Notes: generated by a model from the sequence alone, not told the origin. A stretch of DNA of 64,000 nucleotides from Bacillota bacterium (GCA_033549065.1 JAWSUE010000008.1:1-64000); one strand, 5' to 3'. Shown: positions 53,526 through 63,290, counted from the stretch's first letter. Made by a program: numbers and translations.

Positions 53526-53845
53526 ACCAGGTTCCGAGAGACTGAAAGGTGAACCAGGTCCGACTCAAAGGGAAAAACCGGCAGAAGAAAAAGGTGCAAA
53601 CCTCGATTGGAAACCGGAACTATCCAAAAGAATCGGGCAGCTGTAAGGAAGCGGCAGCCGAAAGGTAAGGGAAAGGGTTAAACCGGAACCAAGCCGGGAA
53701 GCGCCGGAAAACCACAGCACAGAGTCTGAAGAAACTGACCGGAGGTTGAAAGAAGTCGTCTGTAGGGGCGAGTGAAGCAGCCGTCGATGGTCGGGGATGA
53801 AGATTCTGAAGGTAAGCCGCAGGTCTGTTGGGGCCTGGTTTTATT
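53526..53845 (+). ncRNA. Stand-alone structured RNA with cobalamin-riboswitch-like motifs
   Basis: An approximately 315-base GA-rich region with no reading frame. The 5' end ACCAGG (53526-53531) pairs with CCTGGT at 53834-53839, next to TTTTATT, which closes the RNA like RNase P or 6S RNA and ends in a T-run. In order inside: GGTTC/GAACC hairpin, AAAGGGAA (53567), AGGTGCAAACCT hairpin (53592), GCAGCTGTAAGG (53637), GCCGGGAAGCGCCGG (53693). These resemble, in order, the P3-P8 landmarks of cobalamin riboswitches, but with insertions. No plus-strand gene follows until 55.6 kb, so it is not a normal riboswitch. RNase P and tmRNA were considered and rejected. Confidence 0.55.
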
Positions 53846-54389
53846 ATGGGCGATTATACTCCGCAATAAATTGCAGGTTGCGGTACTTCTCGTTATAGTC
53901 AAGGCCATAGCCGACGACAAAGATATTGGGCAGATCGAACCCCTTGTAATCAACTGGCACCTCTACGATCCTGCGAGCTTCAACGTTAAGCAGGGTACAT
54001 ACCTTGATATCGGCCGGGTTTCTTGTTTTCAGGTTTCGCAACAGATAACCCAGGCTCAGCCCTGTATCAACAATATCTTCAACGATGAGGACATGCTTTC
54101 CGGATATGCTGAGATCCAAATCTTTGGTAATCCTTACCACACCTGCAGAATCAACCTGCTCACTGTAATGTGATATGCTGATAAAATCAATTCCAAAGGG
54201 GATATAAATTTTACGGCTCAGGTCGACAACAAAGAAGACTGAACCGCGCAGAACACCGATGATTATTAATTCCTTCCCCGCGTAATCACGGGAAATTGTT
54301 TTACCAAGCTCGGTGATCTTCTCTTCTATTTCTTCCTGGGTGAGGATAATTTTTAACTGGTCATCGGAGTATGGTTTTTTTTCGCTCAA
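53844..54389 (-). CDS. hpt: Hypoxanthine phosphoribosyltransferase
   Basis: A 181-residue type I phosphoribosyltransferase: PRPP motif VLIVEDIVDTGLSL, the flexible-loop region (SISHYSEQVDS), and LNVEARRIVEVPVDYKGFDLPNIFVVGYGLDYNEKYRNL near the end. It salvages hypoxanthine and guanine. The start is TTG. It overlaps nothing but follows the cytidylate-kinase-like gene by two bases. Confidence 0.94.
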   Translation of the reverse strand: MSEKKPYSDDQLKIILTQEEIEEKITELGKTISRDYAGKELIIIGVLRGSVFFVVDLSRKIYIPFGIDFISISHYSEQVDSAGVVRITKDLDLSISGKHVLIVEDIVDTGLSLGYLLRNLKTRNPADIKVCTLLNVEARRIVEVPVDYKGFDLPNIFVVGYGLDYNEKYRNLQFIAEYNRP

Positions 54390-54391
54390 GT

Positions 54392-55348
54392 TTATTCTTC
54401 ACCATCCTGATTTATGCTGTGCTTTTTAAGCAGGCTTTCAAAACCTTTCTTATCAATCAGCCGGACATTTATTTCCGGGTAAAGCTCCCCCATCCTCCTG
54501 ATTTTTCTGTTTTTCTTCCAGGCCTGCTTAGGTTTCTGGGTGGTTAGTTCAATAAAAAGATCCTGATCCGGCAGATAGAAGTCCGGAGAAAAAGCTTCTA
54601 TAACATTTCCTTCACTATCCCACTCGAGCAGAAATGTTCTCGGTTCATATTCCCAGCGGATACGATAGAAATCAAGCATTTTGGCAAATTCTTCTTCGCT
54701 GGGGTGCATAAACTTTTCAGCTTCTACTTCTGCCGGGGTAGTAAATATTCGCTCTTCGTATTCGGTTATACCTTCACCGTTTTTAACAGCTCTTGGTTCG
54801 GCATGAATGTGATAAGCGGTTACTATGATGTCTGCCGCATCTTCCAAGTTCATTTTTTCAGTGTTAAGGACGAGATCATAGGGCCGCACGTTCATCCAGT
54901 TTTCATCAAATATTTGCCGGTAATATTTCCGTTTATCACAATCCTGTTCTTTAACCAACCTGACTGCAGTTGCCGCATTCAGATCGTAAAGCTTCATAAC
55001 CTTCTGAACCCTGTGTGTAAACTGGGAGATAATCCTGACATGCAATGCCGGAGGATAGTCCCTAAAGAGAACAGAACCCCCGCGCCCTATAATAACTAGG
55101 CTATTCCGGATCGCCAGGTCATAAATATAATCATGCATTGCTTCTATGTACTGACGAACAGTCTGCACATTATCTTCTTCCTGAATCATGAATTCCAGCC
55201 TTGGATCCGGTATTTCTACTCCGTATTCAGCCAATCCCTGGGTGATTGTATCCTTGTTAACCAAGAGGAAACCGGTTTTTTCTGCAACCAAACGGGCCAC
55301 TGTTTCCCCTCCACTGCCAAATTCACGCGAGATCGTAATTATGCCCAA
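54392..55348 (-). CDS. Cytidylate-kinase-like protein with C-terminal nuclease-like domain
   Basis: The N-terminal ~200 residues form a P-loop kinase of the cytidylate-kinase-like type (ITISREFGSGGETVARLVAEKTG, IIGRGGSVLFRDYP). The C-terminal ~115 residues (FYRIRWEYEPRTFLLEW, FSPDFYLPDQDLFIELTTQK, RKIRRMGELYP) resemble a PD-(D/E)xK-type fold, with Asp in FSPDFYLPD and Glu in IELT but no clear lysine at ExK. The role is unknown; the C-terminal domain is unusual for the family. TTG start with GGGGG seven bases upstream. It is cotranscribed with hpt, suggesting nucleotide salvage. Confidence 0.72.
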   Translation of the reverse strand: MGIITISREFGSGGETVARLVAEKTGFLLVNKDTITQGLAEYGVEIPDPRLEFMIQEEDNVQTVRQYIEAMHDYIYDLAIRNSLVIIGRGGSVLFRDYPPALHVRIISQFTHRVQKVMKLYDLNAATAVRLVKEQDCDKRKYYRQIFDENWMNVRPYDLVLNTEKMNLEDAADIIVTAYHIHAEPRAVKNGEGITEYEERIFTTPAEVEAEKFMHPSEEEFAKMLDFYRIRWEYEPRTFLLEWDSEGNVIEAFSPDFYLPDQDLFIELTTQKPKQAWKKNRKIRRMGELYPEINVRLIDKKGFESLLKKHSINQDGEE

Positions 55349-55537
55349 TCATAAACCCCCTGTATATATTCTATACTGATCGTGCTTTTAAAGTTTTTTG
55401 AATCTAAAGGTATGCTCCTAAATCTGAACTATTTTGGTATTAAAATTCGACAACTCTATTTTTTATTCCTGCCCATCCGTAATCGATAAAGTTAATCTTG
55501 CCAGATAAATTGTGTAGTTCTTGTGTACACATTTTTA

Positions 55538-55566
55538 TTGACAAATGAGTTGTTAAAGCCTATAAT
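55538..55566 (+). promoter_or_regulatory. Sigma-A promoter of the toxin-antitoxin module
   Basis: TTGACA, 17 bases, TATAAT: a consensus promoter. It lies 40 bases upstream of the antitoxin start. Confidence 0.9.
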
Positions 55567-55570
55567 TTAA

Positions 55571-55589
55571 TGTAGTAACTGTGACTACA
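55571..55589. promoter_or_regulatory. Operator-like inverted repeat of the toxin-antitoxin module
   Basis: TGTAGT, seven bases, ACTACA, placed just after the -10 box and before the antitoxin gene: the place where a Phd-type autorepressor binds. Confidence 0.65.
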
Positions 55590-55605
55590 TTAGGGTGTGG
55601 TATAG

Positions 55606-55893
55606 GTGAAAAAGAACTACATTGGTATCAGGGAAGCAAGAATTAACCTGAGCAAACTGATCAAAGATGTGCGAAACGGGATGGAAATAATTATTACCGA
55701 TCGCGGCACCCCCGTCGCCATGCTTATTCCCGCCCAGGGGAAAAATTTATCCCTGGAAGAAAGAATCAGGAATTACGAAAGCTGCGGATTAATTGAAACC
55801 TCCCCACAGCCGGAAAATCGGAGAAATGCTCCTATTGAACTGCCTGAAGAATTTAACGAGAGTCAAGTCGGGGAGGAGAATCAGGATGACTGA
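55606..55893 (+). CDS. Phd/YefM-type antitoxin
   Basis: A 95-residue antitoxin with the typical start GIREARINLSKLIKDVRNGMEIIITDRGTPVAMLIP and an acidic, probably unfolded C-terminus that would wrap the toxin. The GTG start has GGTG-type sequence nearby. It would also repress its own promoter. It overlaps the toxin gene by 8 bases (ATGAcTGA). Confidence 0.9.
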   Translation: MKKNYIGIREARINLSKLIKDVRNGMEIIITDRGTPVAMLIPAQGKNLSLEERIRNYESCGLIETSPQPENRRNAPIELPEEFNESQVGEENQDD

Positions 55894-56329
55894 GAAACTG
55901 ACTGTAATCTACTGGGATTCAACCGCACTCCTCTCTTACCTGATCAGGGATAGTCACAGTGAAGTGGTGCTGGAAAAAGCCAGTCAAAAAGGTGTTCACC
56001 TGGTTACCGCTCTGACCCTGGCCGAAGTATTTACAGCAATCAATCGTATACGAAGAGAGCGCTTTTTACCTGAAATGATTATCGATTCAATTTTTGAATT
56101 GCTTGAGTCCGGTCCATGGAGCAGGCTTAATATAGTGCCTCCTCACAGCGCTTTAAAGGAACTGGCCTATAAATGGCCGCTGAAAGGCTCAAGCCTCTGG
56201 CACCTGGCCACGGCAAAAACCCTACAGCAGGAGTTTCCCGAACTGATGATTTTAACATTTGATCGGGAGCTGGCCAGGGCTTCTAAAGGTGAAAGATTAA
56301 AGTTGTGCATAAACGGTAAGTTAGATTAA
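55886..56329 (+). CDS. PIN-domain toxin (VapC-like)
   Basis: A 147-residue PIN domain ribonuclease: first Asp in IYWDSTALLSYLI, Glu in ALTLAEVFTAI, and Asp in LTFDRELARA. It would cleave RNA unless bound by the upstream antitoxin. ATG start with GGGGAGG upstream. It is a Phd/VapC pair, and the paired promoter and operator suggest an intact module. Low GC is similar to its neighbours. Confidence 0.88.
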   Translation: MTEKLTVIYWDSTALLSYLIRDSHSEVVLEKASQKGVHLVTALTLAEVFTAINRIRRERFLPEMIIDSIFELLESGPWSRLNIVPPHSALKELAYKWPLKGSSLWHLATAKTLQQEFPELMILTFDRELARASKGERLKLCINGKLD

Positions 56330-56374
56330 CTTTCTGCCTGATCGAATAATATTTTGGAAGGAGAGGTTTACTAA

Positions 56375-56737
56375 ATGAAAATGTGGCGTTGTGAAATCTG
56401 CGGTTACCTGCACGAAGGAGAAGAGCCGCCCGATCAGTGTCCAAAATGCGGATATCCAAAAGAGAATTTCAAGCTTCTTGACGAGGAAGAAGCGGAGATG
56501 ATGCGCGATGCCTTGGCCACGAGGGAAAAATATGCAGAAATACTTGACCACCTGGAAGCTATCCATCAATTGGCCCAGGAAGGTATTGATCTCGATCTTG
56601 ATGATGGATGTAATGAAATCTTTGGTCAGACCCAGAAAGATACCGAAGATATACGCAAGATGATCAAGGAAGAACTGGCCGGACATGCCCAGGAATGTAT
56701 CTGGGTTAAAGTTGCCAGTGACGGTTTGTTGGATTAG
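56375..56737 (+). CDS. Rubredoxin-like zinc/iron protein with helical tail
   Basis: A 120-residue protein. Residues ~4-30 form a rubredoxin-type knuckle pair (WRCEICGYLHEGEEPPDQCPKCG; two CxxC motifs). The rest is a helical region rich in Glu, of a type found in rubrerythrin-like or 'DUF' proteins. It may carry one iron for electron transfer or peroxide reduction. ATG with GGAGAGG upstream; the stop is TAG. It is alone before the dnaK operon. Confidence 0.8.
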   Translation: MKMWRCEICGYLHEGEEPPDQCPKCGYPKENFKLLDEEEAEMMRDALATREKYAEILDHLEAIHQLAQEGIDLDLDDGCNEIFGQTQKDTEDIRKMIKEELAGHAQECIWVKVASDGLLD

Positions 56738-56748
56738 TTAAACTAAAG

Positions 56749-56764
56749 AGGTTATTTATAACCT
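56749..56764. promoter_or_regulatory. Inverted repeat upstream of dnaK
   Basis: AGGTTAT, two bases, ATAACCT: perfect seven-base arms, 32 bases before dnaK. It is not a CIRCE or HAIR consensus element. It could be an operator for the MerR-like protein encoded in the operon. Confidence 0.45.
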
Positions 56765-56796
56765 GACTAACAGATTAATGAAATGAGGTGAATAGA

Positions 56797-58680
56797 ATGG
56801 GTAAAGCTGTAGGAATTGACCTCGGCACCACCTTCTCTGCTGTTGCAGTTGTAGAAGGTGGTAAACCGGAGGTAATAACCAATGCAGAGGGTTCGAGAAC
56901 CACCCCCTCGGTAGTCGCTTTTAAAGACTCCGGGGAAAGGCTGGTCGGGCAGGTTGCCAAGCGTCAGGCTGCCCTTAATCCTGAAAATACCCTTTTTTCC
57001 GTAAAACGATTTATCGGACGCCAATTTAATGAAGTAGAATCTGAACGTAAATTGGTCCCGTACAATGTTATTTCCGGACCGAATAATGCGGTTCGTTTCC
57101 AGGTTACCGATAAGCAGTATGCACCGGAAGAAATCTCGGCCATGGTTCTTAAAAAATTGGTCGAAGATGCTTCCAAACACCTGGGTGAAAAGGTAACCGA
57201 TGCAGTTGTTACTGTTCCGGCATATTTTAATGATGCCCAGCGCCAGGCAACAAAGGACGCTGGAAAAATTGCCGGATTAAATGTATTGAGGATCATCAAT
57301 GAGCCCACAGCCGCATCGCTGGCCTACGGGCTCGATAAGAAAACAAACGAGACTATCCTGGTCTTCGACCTGGGTGGCGGTACTTTCGACGTATCTATTC
57401 TGGAAGTTGGCGATGGCGTGTTTGAAGTTAAGTCAACAAACGGGGATACCCATCTTGGAGGTGACAATTTCGACAAGGTTGTTGTCGACTGGCTTGCAGA
57501 GGAGTTCAAGAAAGATCAGGGGATCGACCTGCGTCAGGATAAACAGGCTCTGCAGCGTTTGATTGAGGCTGCGGAAAAGGCAAAAATCGAACTTTCTTCG
57601 ACAACCGAAACTGCTATCAGCGTGCCTTTTATTACTGCTGATGCAAGCGGGCCGAAACATCTCGATACCAAGCTGACCAGGGCCAAGTTTGAAGATCTGA
57701 CCCATCACCTGGTCGAACGGTGTCGCCAGCCGGTAAAAGATGCCCTGGCTGACGCTAAACTGTCGGAGAAAGATATCGACGAAATTATTCTCGTCGGCGG
57801 TTCTACCCGCATACCGGCAGTGCAAAAGCTTGTTCGCGAATTGATCGGCAAAGATCCCAACCAGAGCGTGAACCCTGATGAGGTTGTCGCTCTCGGGGCA
57901 GCTATTCAGGCCGGGGTTTTGGCTGGAGAGATGGAAGATGTTGTACTGCTCGACGTAACTCCTCTCTCTCTCGGTGTGGAAACACTGGGTGGGGTTATGA
58001 CAAAAATAATCGATCGGAACACCACTATACCGACCAGGCACAGCGAGGTATTCTCAACTGCCGAAGATAATCAGCCGGCAGTGGATATCCATGTCCTGCA
58101 GGGTGAACGCGAAATGGCAAAGGATAACCGATCTTTGGGGCAGTTTAAATTAGAAGGGATCGCTCCTGCACCACGTGGGTTACCGCAAATTGAGGTTTCA
58201 TTCGACATCGATGCCAACGGAATCCTGAAGGTCAGTGCCAAAGACAAGGGTACCGGAAAAGAACAGGAGATCACAATCAGCGGTTCGACCAATCTGGATA
58301 AGGGAGAAATCGACCGGATGGTTTCCGAAGCACAGCAGCACGGTGAAGAAGACAAAGCCAGACGTAAAGAGATCGATGAGCGCAACGAAGCAGACAGCCT
58401 TGCCTATCAAACTGAAAGGCAAATGAAAGAGATAGGAGACAACCTCCCAGTCCATGAAAAAGCAAGGGTTGAGCAGATCCTTAATGATCTGAAAGAAGCA
58501 TTGAAAAATAATGCTCCTATTGATAAAATCCGCAATCTGCGCAGTGACCTGCAGCAGGCAGCACACTCGCTATCAGAAGCCGCCTACCAGAAAACCAAGG
58601 GTGGCGGTGAAACTCACCAGCAGCCTTCCGGTGGAGGCGACGGTGAGGATGTAGTCGATGCCGAGTTTGAAGAAAATTAA
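56797..58680 (+). CDS. dnaK: Chaperone DnaK (Hsp70)
   Basis: A 627-residue Hsp70: IGIDLGTT-type start ([14 protein letters not shown]), phosphate motif [15 protein letters not shown], connect region, substrate domain and C-terminal [12 protein letters not shown] at 56797 with GAGGTG seven bases upstream. It is first in the operon, while in most clostridia hrcA and grpE precede it. A strong hairpin follows. Confidence 0.96.
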   Translation: MGKAVGIDLGTTFSAVAVVEGGKPEVITNAEGSRTTPSVVAFKDSGERLVGQVAKRQAALNPENTLFSVKRFIGRQFNEVESERKLVPYNVISGPNNAVRFQVTDKQYAPEEISAMVLKKLVEDASKHLGEKVTDAVVTVPAYFNDAQRQATKDAGKIAGLNVLRIINEPTAASLAYGLDKKTNETILVFDLGGGTFDVSILEVGDGVFEVKSTNGDTHLGGDNFDKVVVDWLAEEFKKDQGIDLRQDKQALQRLIEAAEKAKIELSSTTETAISVPFITADASGPKHLDTKLTRAKFEDLTHHLVERCRQPVKDALADAKLSEKDIDEIILVGGSTRIPAVQKLVRELIGKDPNQSVNPDEVVALGAAIQAGVLAGEMEDVVLLDVTPLSLGVETLGGVMTKIIDRNTTIPTRHSEVFSTAEDNQPAVDIHVLQGEREMAKDNRSLGQFKLEGIAPAPRGLPQIEVSFDIDANGILKVSAKDKGTGKEQEITISGSTNLDKGEIDRMVSEAQQHGEEDKARRKEIDERNEADSLAYQTERQMKEIGDNLPVHEKARVEQILNDLKEALKNNAPIDKIRNLRSDLQQAAHSLSEAAYQKTKGGGETHQQPSGGGDGEDVVDAEFEEN

Positions 58681-58735
58681 AAATTATCAACCTGCCCTTT
58701 CTTGACATTCAAGGGAGGGCAGGTATTGATAATTT
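58681..58735 (+). terminator. Strong hairpin between dnaK and grpE
   Basis: AAATTATCAACCTGCCCT pairs with AGGGCAGG plus TTGATAATTT over a two-base bulge; the loop itself contains CTTGA-CAT-TCAAG. T-rich sequence follows. It may be a partial terminator that makes dnaK more abundant than grpE and dnaJ. Confidence 0.75.
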
Positions 58736-58765
58736 TTCTTACGCCGGGATTTGGAGGCGATGGAA

Positions 58766-59302
58766 ATGGATGATAAAAGAAAAAGAGAGCATAATCAGGA
58801 TAAAGCCGATACGGGTCAAATGAGATCTGAGATGAATGAAGTAAACGAGCTGGAAGTAATTGAAAAGCTGCGCAGGGAGCTGGAGGAAGAAAAAAACCGG
58901 CACCTTCGAACAATTGCCGACTTCGATAATTTCCGGAAACGTATCAGTAGGGATGCTGATTCTGCCCGGCTGAATGCAAAAAAAGACATTTTGATTGATT
59001 TACTGGCTTTTCTTGATTATTTTGACCAGGCGCGAAAACAGGTTCAGGATGCTGCCGCCAAGCAAGGTATAGAAATAATGGCCCGGCAGTTAAATGAACT
59101 TTTATATAAACATGGAGTCAGGCCAGTTGAATGTATGGGTCTTCCCTTCGATCCAGAAGAACAGCAAGGCTTAGGATATGTTGAGACCGACCAGTGTCCG
59201 GAAGGCTGTGTGGCGGAGGAGATCTGCAGCGGCTACAAGCTGGGAGATATCTTGCTTAAACCAGCCCAGGTAATGGTTGCCCGGGCACCGGAAGAAGAAT
59301 AA
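58766..59302 (+). CDS. grpE: Nucleotide exchange factor GrpE
   Basis: A 178-residue GrpE: coiled-coil N-terminus (LEVIEKLRRELEEEKNRHLRTIADFDNFRKRISRD) and C-terminal beta domain (YVETDQCPEGCVAEEICSGYKLGDILLKPAQVMVA). The ATG at 58766 has GGAGG eight bases upstream; earlier TTG/ATG starts include that site. It releases ADP from DnaK. Confidence 0.94.
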   Translation: MDDKRKREHNQDKADTGQMRSEMNEVNELEVIEKLRRELEEEKNRHLRTIADFDNFRKRISRDADSARLNAKKDILIDLLAFLDYFDQARKQVQDAAAKQGIEIMARQLNELLYKHGVRPVECMGLPFDPEEQQGLGYVETDQCPEGCVAEEICSGYKLGDILLKPAQVMVARAPEEE

Positions 59303-59380
59303 TTCAATAACAGTACTCAGAGCACTTTTTATTAACTTATTGGTCATAGCTCTTGTCAGATTGAATCTGGAGGAATTTAT

Positions 59381-60388
59381 ATGTCCGTGAAATTTCAGGA
59401 TTATTATGAATTGCTCGGCGTGGATCGCAAAGCGTCCGAGAAAGAAATAAAAAGCGCATATCGAAAAATGGCCCGAAAATGGCACCCAGACCTTCACCCA
59501 GCAGCTGAAAAGAAAGAGGCTGAAGAGAAGTTTAAGAGGATCAATGAAGCCTACGAGGTACTTAAGGATCCTGATAAGCGTGCCCGTTACGACCGATTGG
59601 GCAGTAGATGGAAAGATGGACAGGATTTTCAGGCTCCGCCCGATATGGAAGGGGTCCGTTTCTATACATCCAATGATTTCGGAGCCGGTGGTTTTGAAGG
59701 CGGTTTCAGTGATTTCTTTAATATGTTTTTCGGCGGTCAGGGTCCTGCGGGAAGAACCGGCAGAACAGCTCGTCAAAGGTCTGTCCGTGGCGATGACCTG
59801 GAGAGCGAGATTGAACTGACCATTGAAGAAGCTTACAAAGGAGTTACAAAATCTATCCGGGTCAGCGGAAGTTCTGTATGTTCCGCCTGCGGAGGGACAG
59901 GAACCAGAGATCGCAGTTTCTGTGCTCAATGCGGTGGAACCGGAGCTGTGCCGGATGAAAAAACACTCGATGTTAAAGTTCCCGCCGGAGTAAAAGAAGG
60001 CAGTAAAATCAGATTGAAAGGGCAGGGTGGCAGCGGCCTTGGCGGTGGGCCTAAAGGCGATCTCTATCTGAAAGTACGTCTGAAACCGCATCCTGTTTTT
60101 AAACTTAAAGAGAATAATATTGAAGTGCAGGCTGTAATACGCCCAGACCAGGCAATTTTGGGTGATAAAATTCCGGTCAGGACTCTGGACGGTGCTGTTA
60201 ATATGAAAATACCGGCTGGGAGTATCAGCGGAAACAAGTTGCGTTTGCGGGGTAAGGGCTTTCCCGGAAAAGGAGATGCCCGGGGTGATCAATATGTAAC
60301 CCTGGTAATTGATATACCGCCCGACCTGAGTGAGGAAGAAAAAGAACTCTACAGGCAGCTCCATGAGCTGAGGAAAGGCGGGAAGTGA
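59381..60388 (+). CDS. dnaJ: DnaJ-type co-chaperone with half zinc finger
   Basis: A 335-residue J protein. The J domain (residues ~5-70, HPD motif in KWHPDLHP) is followed by a Gly/Phe region and then only two CxxCxGxG motifs (CSACGGTG and CAQCGGTG), enough for one zinc site where classic DnaJ has two. C-terminal beta domains follow. It resembles CbpA-type proteins with a reduced zinc finger. The downstream gene is CbpM-like, which fits a CbpA role. ATG start with GGAGG upstream. Confidence 0.9.
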   Translation: MSVKFQDYYELLGVDRKASEKEIKSAYRKMARKWHPDLHPAAEKKEAEEKFKRINEAYEVLKDPDKRARYDRLGSRWKDGQDFQAPPDMEGVRFYTSNDFGAGGFEGGFSDFFNMFFGGQGPAGRTGRTARQRSVRGDDLESEIELTIEEAYKGVTKSIRVSGSSVCSACGGTGTRDRSFCAQCGGTGAVPDEKTLDVKVPAGVKEGSKIRLKGQGGSGLGGGPKGDLYLKVRLKPHPVFKLKENNIEVQAVIRPDQAILGDKIPVRTLDGAVNMKIPAGSISGNKLRLRGKGFPGKGDARGDQYVTLVIDIPPDLSEEEKELYRQLHELRKGGK

Positions 60389-60393
60389 TTATT

Positions 60394-60672
60394 ATGAAAC
60401 TGATCCGGATTCATTATCATAATGATATCGGTGAAAATATTACTACATATCGGTTGGAAATACACCCAGATTTACTTACGGTGTACAAAGAAATGGGATT
60501 GGTCGAACTAGAGGATAACACCATCTCTTTCGAAGAGCTGCGCCGGCTGCAAAGGATTTTAAGGGTGAAGAGAAATTGCGGCGTTAATACAGTAGGCGCC
60601 GGAATTATAGTTGATTTGCTGGAGAAAATTGAAAATTTGCAGGATGAAATAGAACGGCTGCGTAGAAAGTAG
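60394..60672 (+). CDS. MerR/CbpM-like modulator (HspR-like)
   Basis: A 92-residue protein. HPDLLTVYKEMGLVELEDNTISFEELRRLQRI is like the helix-turn-helix/hydrophobic core of MerR_2 proteins such as CbpM and HspR, followed by a coiled-coil-like end. CbpM binds the J domain of CbpA; HspR represses dnaK-grpE-dnaJ-clpB operons in Actinobacteria. Its place between dnaJ and clpB suggests either role. The ATG at 60394 overlaps the end of the dnaJ reading frame closely. Confidence 0.8.
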   Translation: MKLIRIHYHNDIGENITTYRLEIHPDLLTVYKEMGLVELEDNTISFEELRRLQRILRVKRNCGVNTVGAGIIVDLLEKIENLQDEIERLRRK

Positions 60673-60682
60673 GTGAATTTTT

Positions 60683-63283
60683 ATGGACTTAAACCGTTTT
60701 ACAAATAAATCACGAGAGGCTCTTTCTGCTTCTCAAGAGCTTGCCGTTAACCGCGGGCATCAGGTTGTCGGTCCCAAGCATCTTCTTGCCGCTCTACTCG
60801 ATCAGGAAGAAGGTCTGGCCGTACGTTTCCTGCAGCATTCGGGTATCGATTCCGCTTCTCTTCGCCAGGGCGTGGAAAAATTACTTTCAGTTATCCCCAG
60901 AGTTTCGGGATATGAAGGCACCCTTCAGATGAGTTCGTCCATGGCCCGTGTGCTCTCCAGGGCAGAGCAGGAAGCAAAACAGCTTAAGGATGAATACGTC
61001 AGTATTGAACATATTTTACTGGCCCTCACCGAGGAAAGTGAAGATGACTTGAAAAAACTACTCAGCCAGGTGGGCCTTAACCGCAATACTTTGTTAGGTT
61101 CTCTGAAAGAAGTCCGTGGGTCACAGCGTGTTACAAGCGATAACCCTGAAGATACTTATGAAGCACTTCTCAGGTACGGTCGTGACCTGACTGAACAGGC
61201 TGAAAAAGGCAAACTGGATCCGGTTATCGGCAGGGATGAAGAGATTCGCCGGGTGATTGAAATCTTATCGAGGCGGACCAAAAACAATCCTGTTCTGATC
61301 GGCGATCCAGGTGTGGGTAAAACTGCGGTTGTTGAGGGGCTGGCTCGCAGGATTGTTGCCCGCGATATACCGGAAGGATTGAAAGATAAGAAAGTTATTA
61401 CCCTTGATATGGGTGCATTGGTTGCCGGAGCAAAATACCGCGGAGAGTTTGAAGAAAGGCTGAAAGCTGTATTGAAGGAAGTTCAGGATGCAGAGGGAAA
61501 GATCATCCTCTTTATTGATGAACTTCATACAGTCGTAGGTGCAGGAGCCGCAGAAGGCGCTATGGATGCGGGGAACCTGCTTAAACCGATGCTGGCCAGG
61601 GGTGAATTGCAGTGCATTGGGGCAACCACTATCGATGAATATCGCAAACATATAGAAAAGGATGCTGCCCTGGAAAGACGTTTTCAGCCGATCAGGATTA
61701 ACCAGCCCTCTCTGGAGGATACAATTTCAATCCTGCGTGGATTAAAGGAGCGTTATGAAGTCCACCACGGGGTAAGAATACAGGACAGCGCATTGATAGC
61801 AGCGGCTGTTTTATCTGACCGCTATATCAGTGATCGCTTCCTGCCCGACAAAGCTATCGATTTGGTTGATGAAGCAGCAGCTCACCTGAGAACCCAGATT
61901 GACAGCATGCCCGCAGCACTGGACGAAATTACCAGACGGGTTATGCAGCTGGAAATCGAAGAGGCTGCTCTTAACAAAGAAAAAGATACTGCCTCTCGTG
62001 AAAGGCTGGATAAATTACAGAAAGAATTAGCCGAACTGCGTTCCGAAGCAGATGCAATGAAAGCCCAGTGGCAAACTGAAAAACAGTCTATTTCAAGGGT
62101 ACGTAACATTAAACGTGAAATTGACGAAATTCGTACCGAAATCGAGAAAGCCGAACGTGAATATGACCTCAACAAGGCAGCTGAACTGAAATACGGCCGG
62201 TTAAACGATCTTGAAAGACGCCTTCAATCTGAAGAGGAACATTTGGCCGGAAAGCAAAAACAGAATATGCTGCTCAACGAAGAAGTAACAGAAACAGAAA
62301 TTGCCAGAGTAGTTAGCCGCTGGACCGGGGTGCCGGTCAGCCGTCTGCTCGAAGGTGAACGCGAAAAATTAATGCGTCTGGAGGAGATTCTCCACGAAAG
62401 GGTTATCGGCCAGGATGAAGCAGTCAGTGCTGTTTCTGATGCAGTGCTCAGGGCAAGAAGCGGCATCAAAGATCCAAACCGACCTGTTGGTAGTTTCATC
62501 TTCCTGGGGCCAACCGGTGTTGGGAAAACAGAACTTGCCCGGGCGCTTGCTGAAGCCCTCTTCGACGATGAAAGGAATATGATCCGTCTTGATATGTCGG
62601 AATACATGGAAAAACACACTGTTGCCCGCCTTGTGGGTGCTCCTCCCGGCTATGTAGGGTATGAAGAAGGTGGACAGTTAACTGAAGCAGTCAGAAGAAA
62701 ACCTTACAGTGTTATTCTTTTTGACGAAATAGAGAAAGCTCACCAGGATGTATTCAACGCCATGCTGCAAATATTGGATGACGGGCGCCTTACAGACGGT
62801 AAAGGGCGGACTGTGGATTTTCGCAATACAATTGTAATCATGACTTCCAATATCGGCAGCCAGGAAATTCTCACTTTTCATGAGAAGGGCGGAGAATACG
62901 AGCAGATGAAAGAAGCCGTACTTAACCTGCTGCGTCATCATTTCCGACCGGAGTTTCTAAACCGCGTCGATGAAACTATTGTTTTCAGAGCATTAGAAAA
63001 AGAACAGGTCCGCCAGATTGCGATTTTGCTTTTAAATAAACTCGCATTAAGGCTGGCCCAGACTGCAGATCTGACTATTAAATGGGCTGACGAAGTTGTC
63101 ACATACCTGGCTGAACGTGGTTATGATCCTGCCTTCGGTGCAAGACCGCTCAAAAGAGTGATCCAGCAGGAAGTAGAAACCCCTCTGTCGAGAAAAATAA
63201 TTTCCGGCACGGTCACTTCCAATGATGTAATACTGATATCCAAAACTGAAACAGGAATCGAATTCACACAGAACAATATCTAA
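60683..63283 (+). CDS. clpB: Disaggregase ClpB
   Basis: An 866-residue Hsp100. It has an N-terminal Clp repeat domain, first ATPase domain (Walker A GDPGVGKT near residue 208), a coiled-coil middle domain (about 400-525) and second ATPase domain (GPTGVGKT near residue 608), with [25 protein letters not shown] downstream of it. It resolves aggregates with DnaK. ATG start with TAGGTG upstream. It lies ten bases after the MerR-like gene. Confidence 0.96.
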   Translation: MDLNRFTNKSREALSASQELAVNRGHQVVGPKHLLAALLDQEEGLAVRFLQHSGIDSASLRQGVEKLLSVIPRVSGYEGTLQMSSSMARVLSRAEQEAKQLKDEYVSIEHILLALTEESEDDLKKLLSQVGLNRNTLLGSLKEVRGSQRVTSDNPEDTYEALLRYGRDLTEQAEKGKLDPVIGRDEEIRRVIEILSRRTKNNPVLIGDPGVGKTAVVEGLARRIVARDIPEGLKDKKVITLDMGALVAGAKYRGEFEERLKAVLKEVQDAEGKIILFIDELHTVVGAGAAEGAMDAGNLLKPMLARGELQCIGATTIDEYRKHIEKDAALERRFQPIRINQPSLEDTISILRGLKERYEVHHGVRIQDSALIAAAVLSDRYISDRFLPDKAIDLVDEAAAHLRTQIDSMPAALDEITRRVMQLEIEEAALNKEKDTASRERLDKLQKELAELRSEADAMKAQWQTEKQSISRVRNIKREIDEIRTEIEKAEREYDLNKAAELKYGRLNDLERRLQSEEEHLAGKQKQNMLLNEEVTETEIARVVSRWTGVPVSRLLEGEREKLMRLEEILHERVIGQDEAVSAVSDAVLRARSGIKDPNRPVGSFIFLGPTGVGKTELARALAEALFDDERNMIRLDMSEYMEKHTVARLVGAPPGYVGYEEGGQLTEAVRRKPYSVILFDEIEKAHQDVFNAMLQILDDGRLTDGKGRTVDFRNTIVIMTSNIGSQEILTFHEKGGEYEQMKEAVLNLLRHHFRPEFLNRVDETIVFRALEKEQVRQIAILLLNKLALRLAQTADLTIKWADEVVTYLAERGYDPAFGARPLKRVIQQEVETPLSRKIISGTVTSNDVILISKTETGIEFTQNNI

Positions 63284-63290
63284 CAACGTA

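Noticed and set aside
53526-53845. RNase P RNA or tmRNA
   Set aside because: The end-pairing is suggestive, but the invariant GGAAAGTCC block of RNase P and the tag peptide and T-arm of tmRNA are absent.
59171-60364. 397-residue reading frame antisense to dnaJ
   Set aside because: It is opposite a well-supported J protein, has no binding site and no family-like sequence; a shadow frame.
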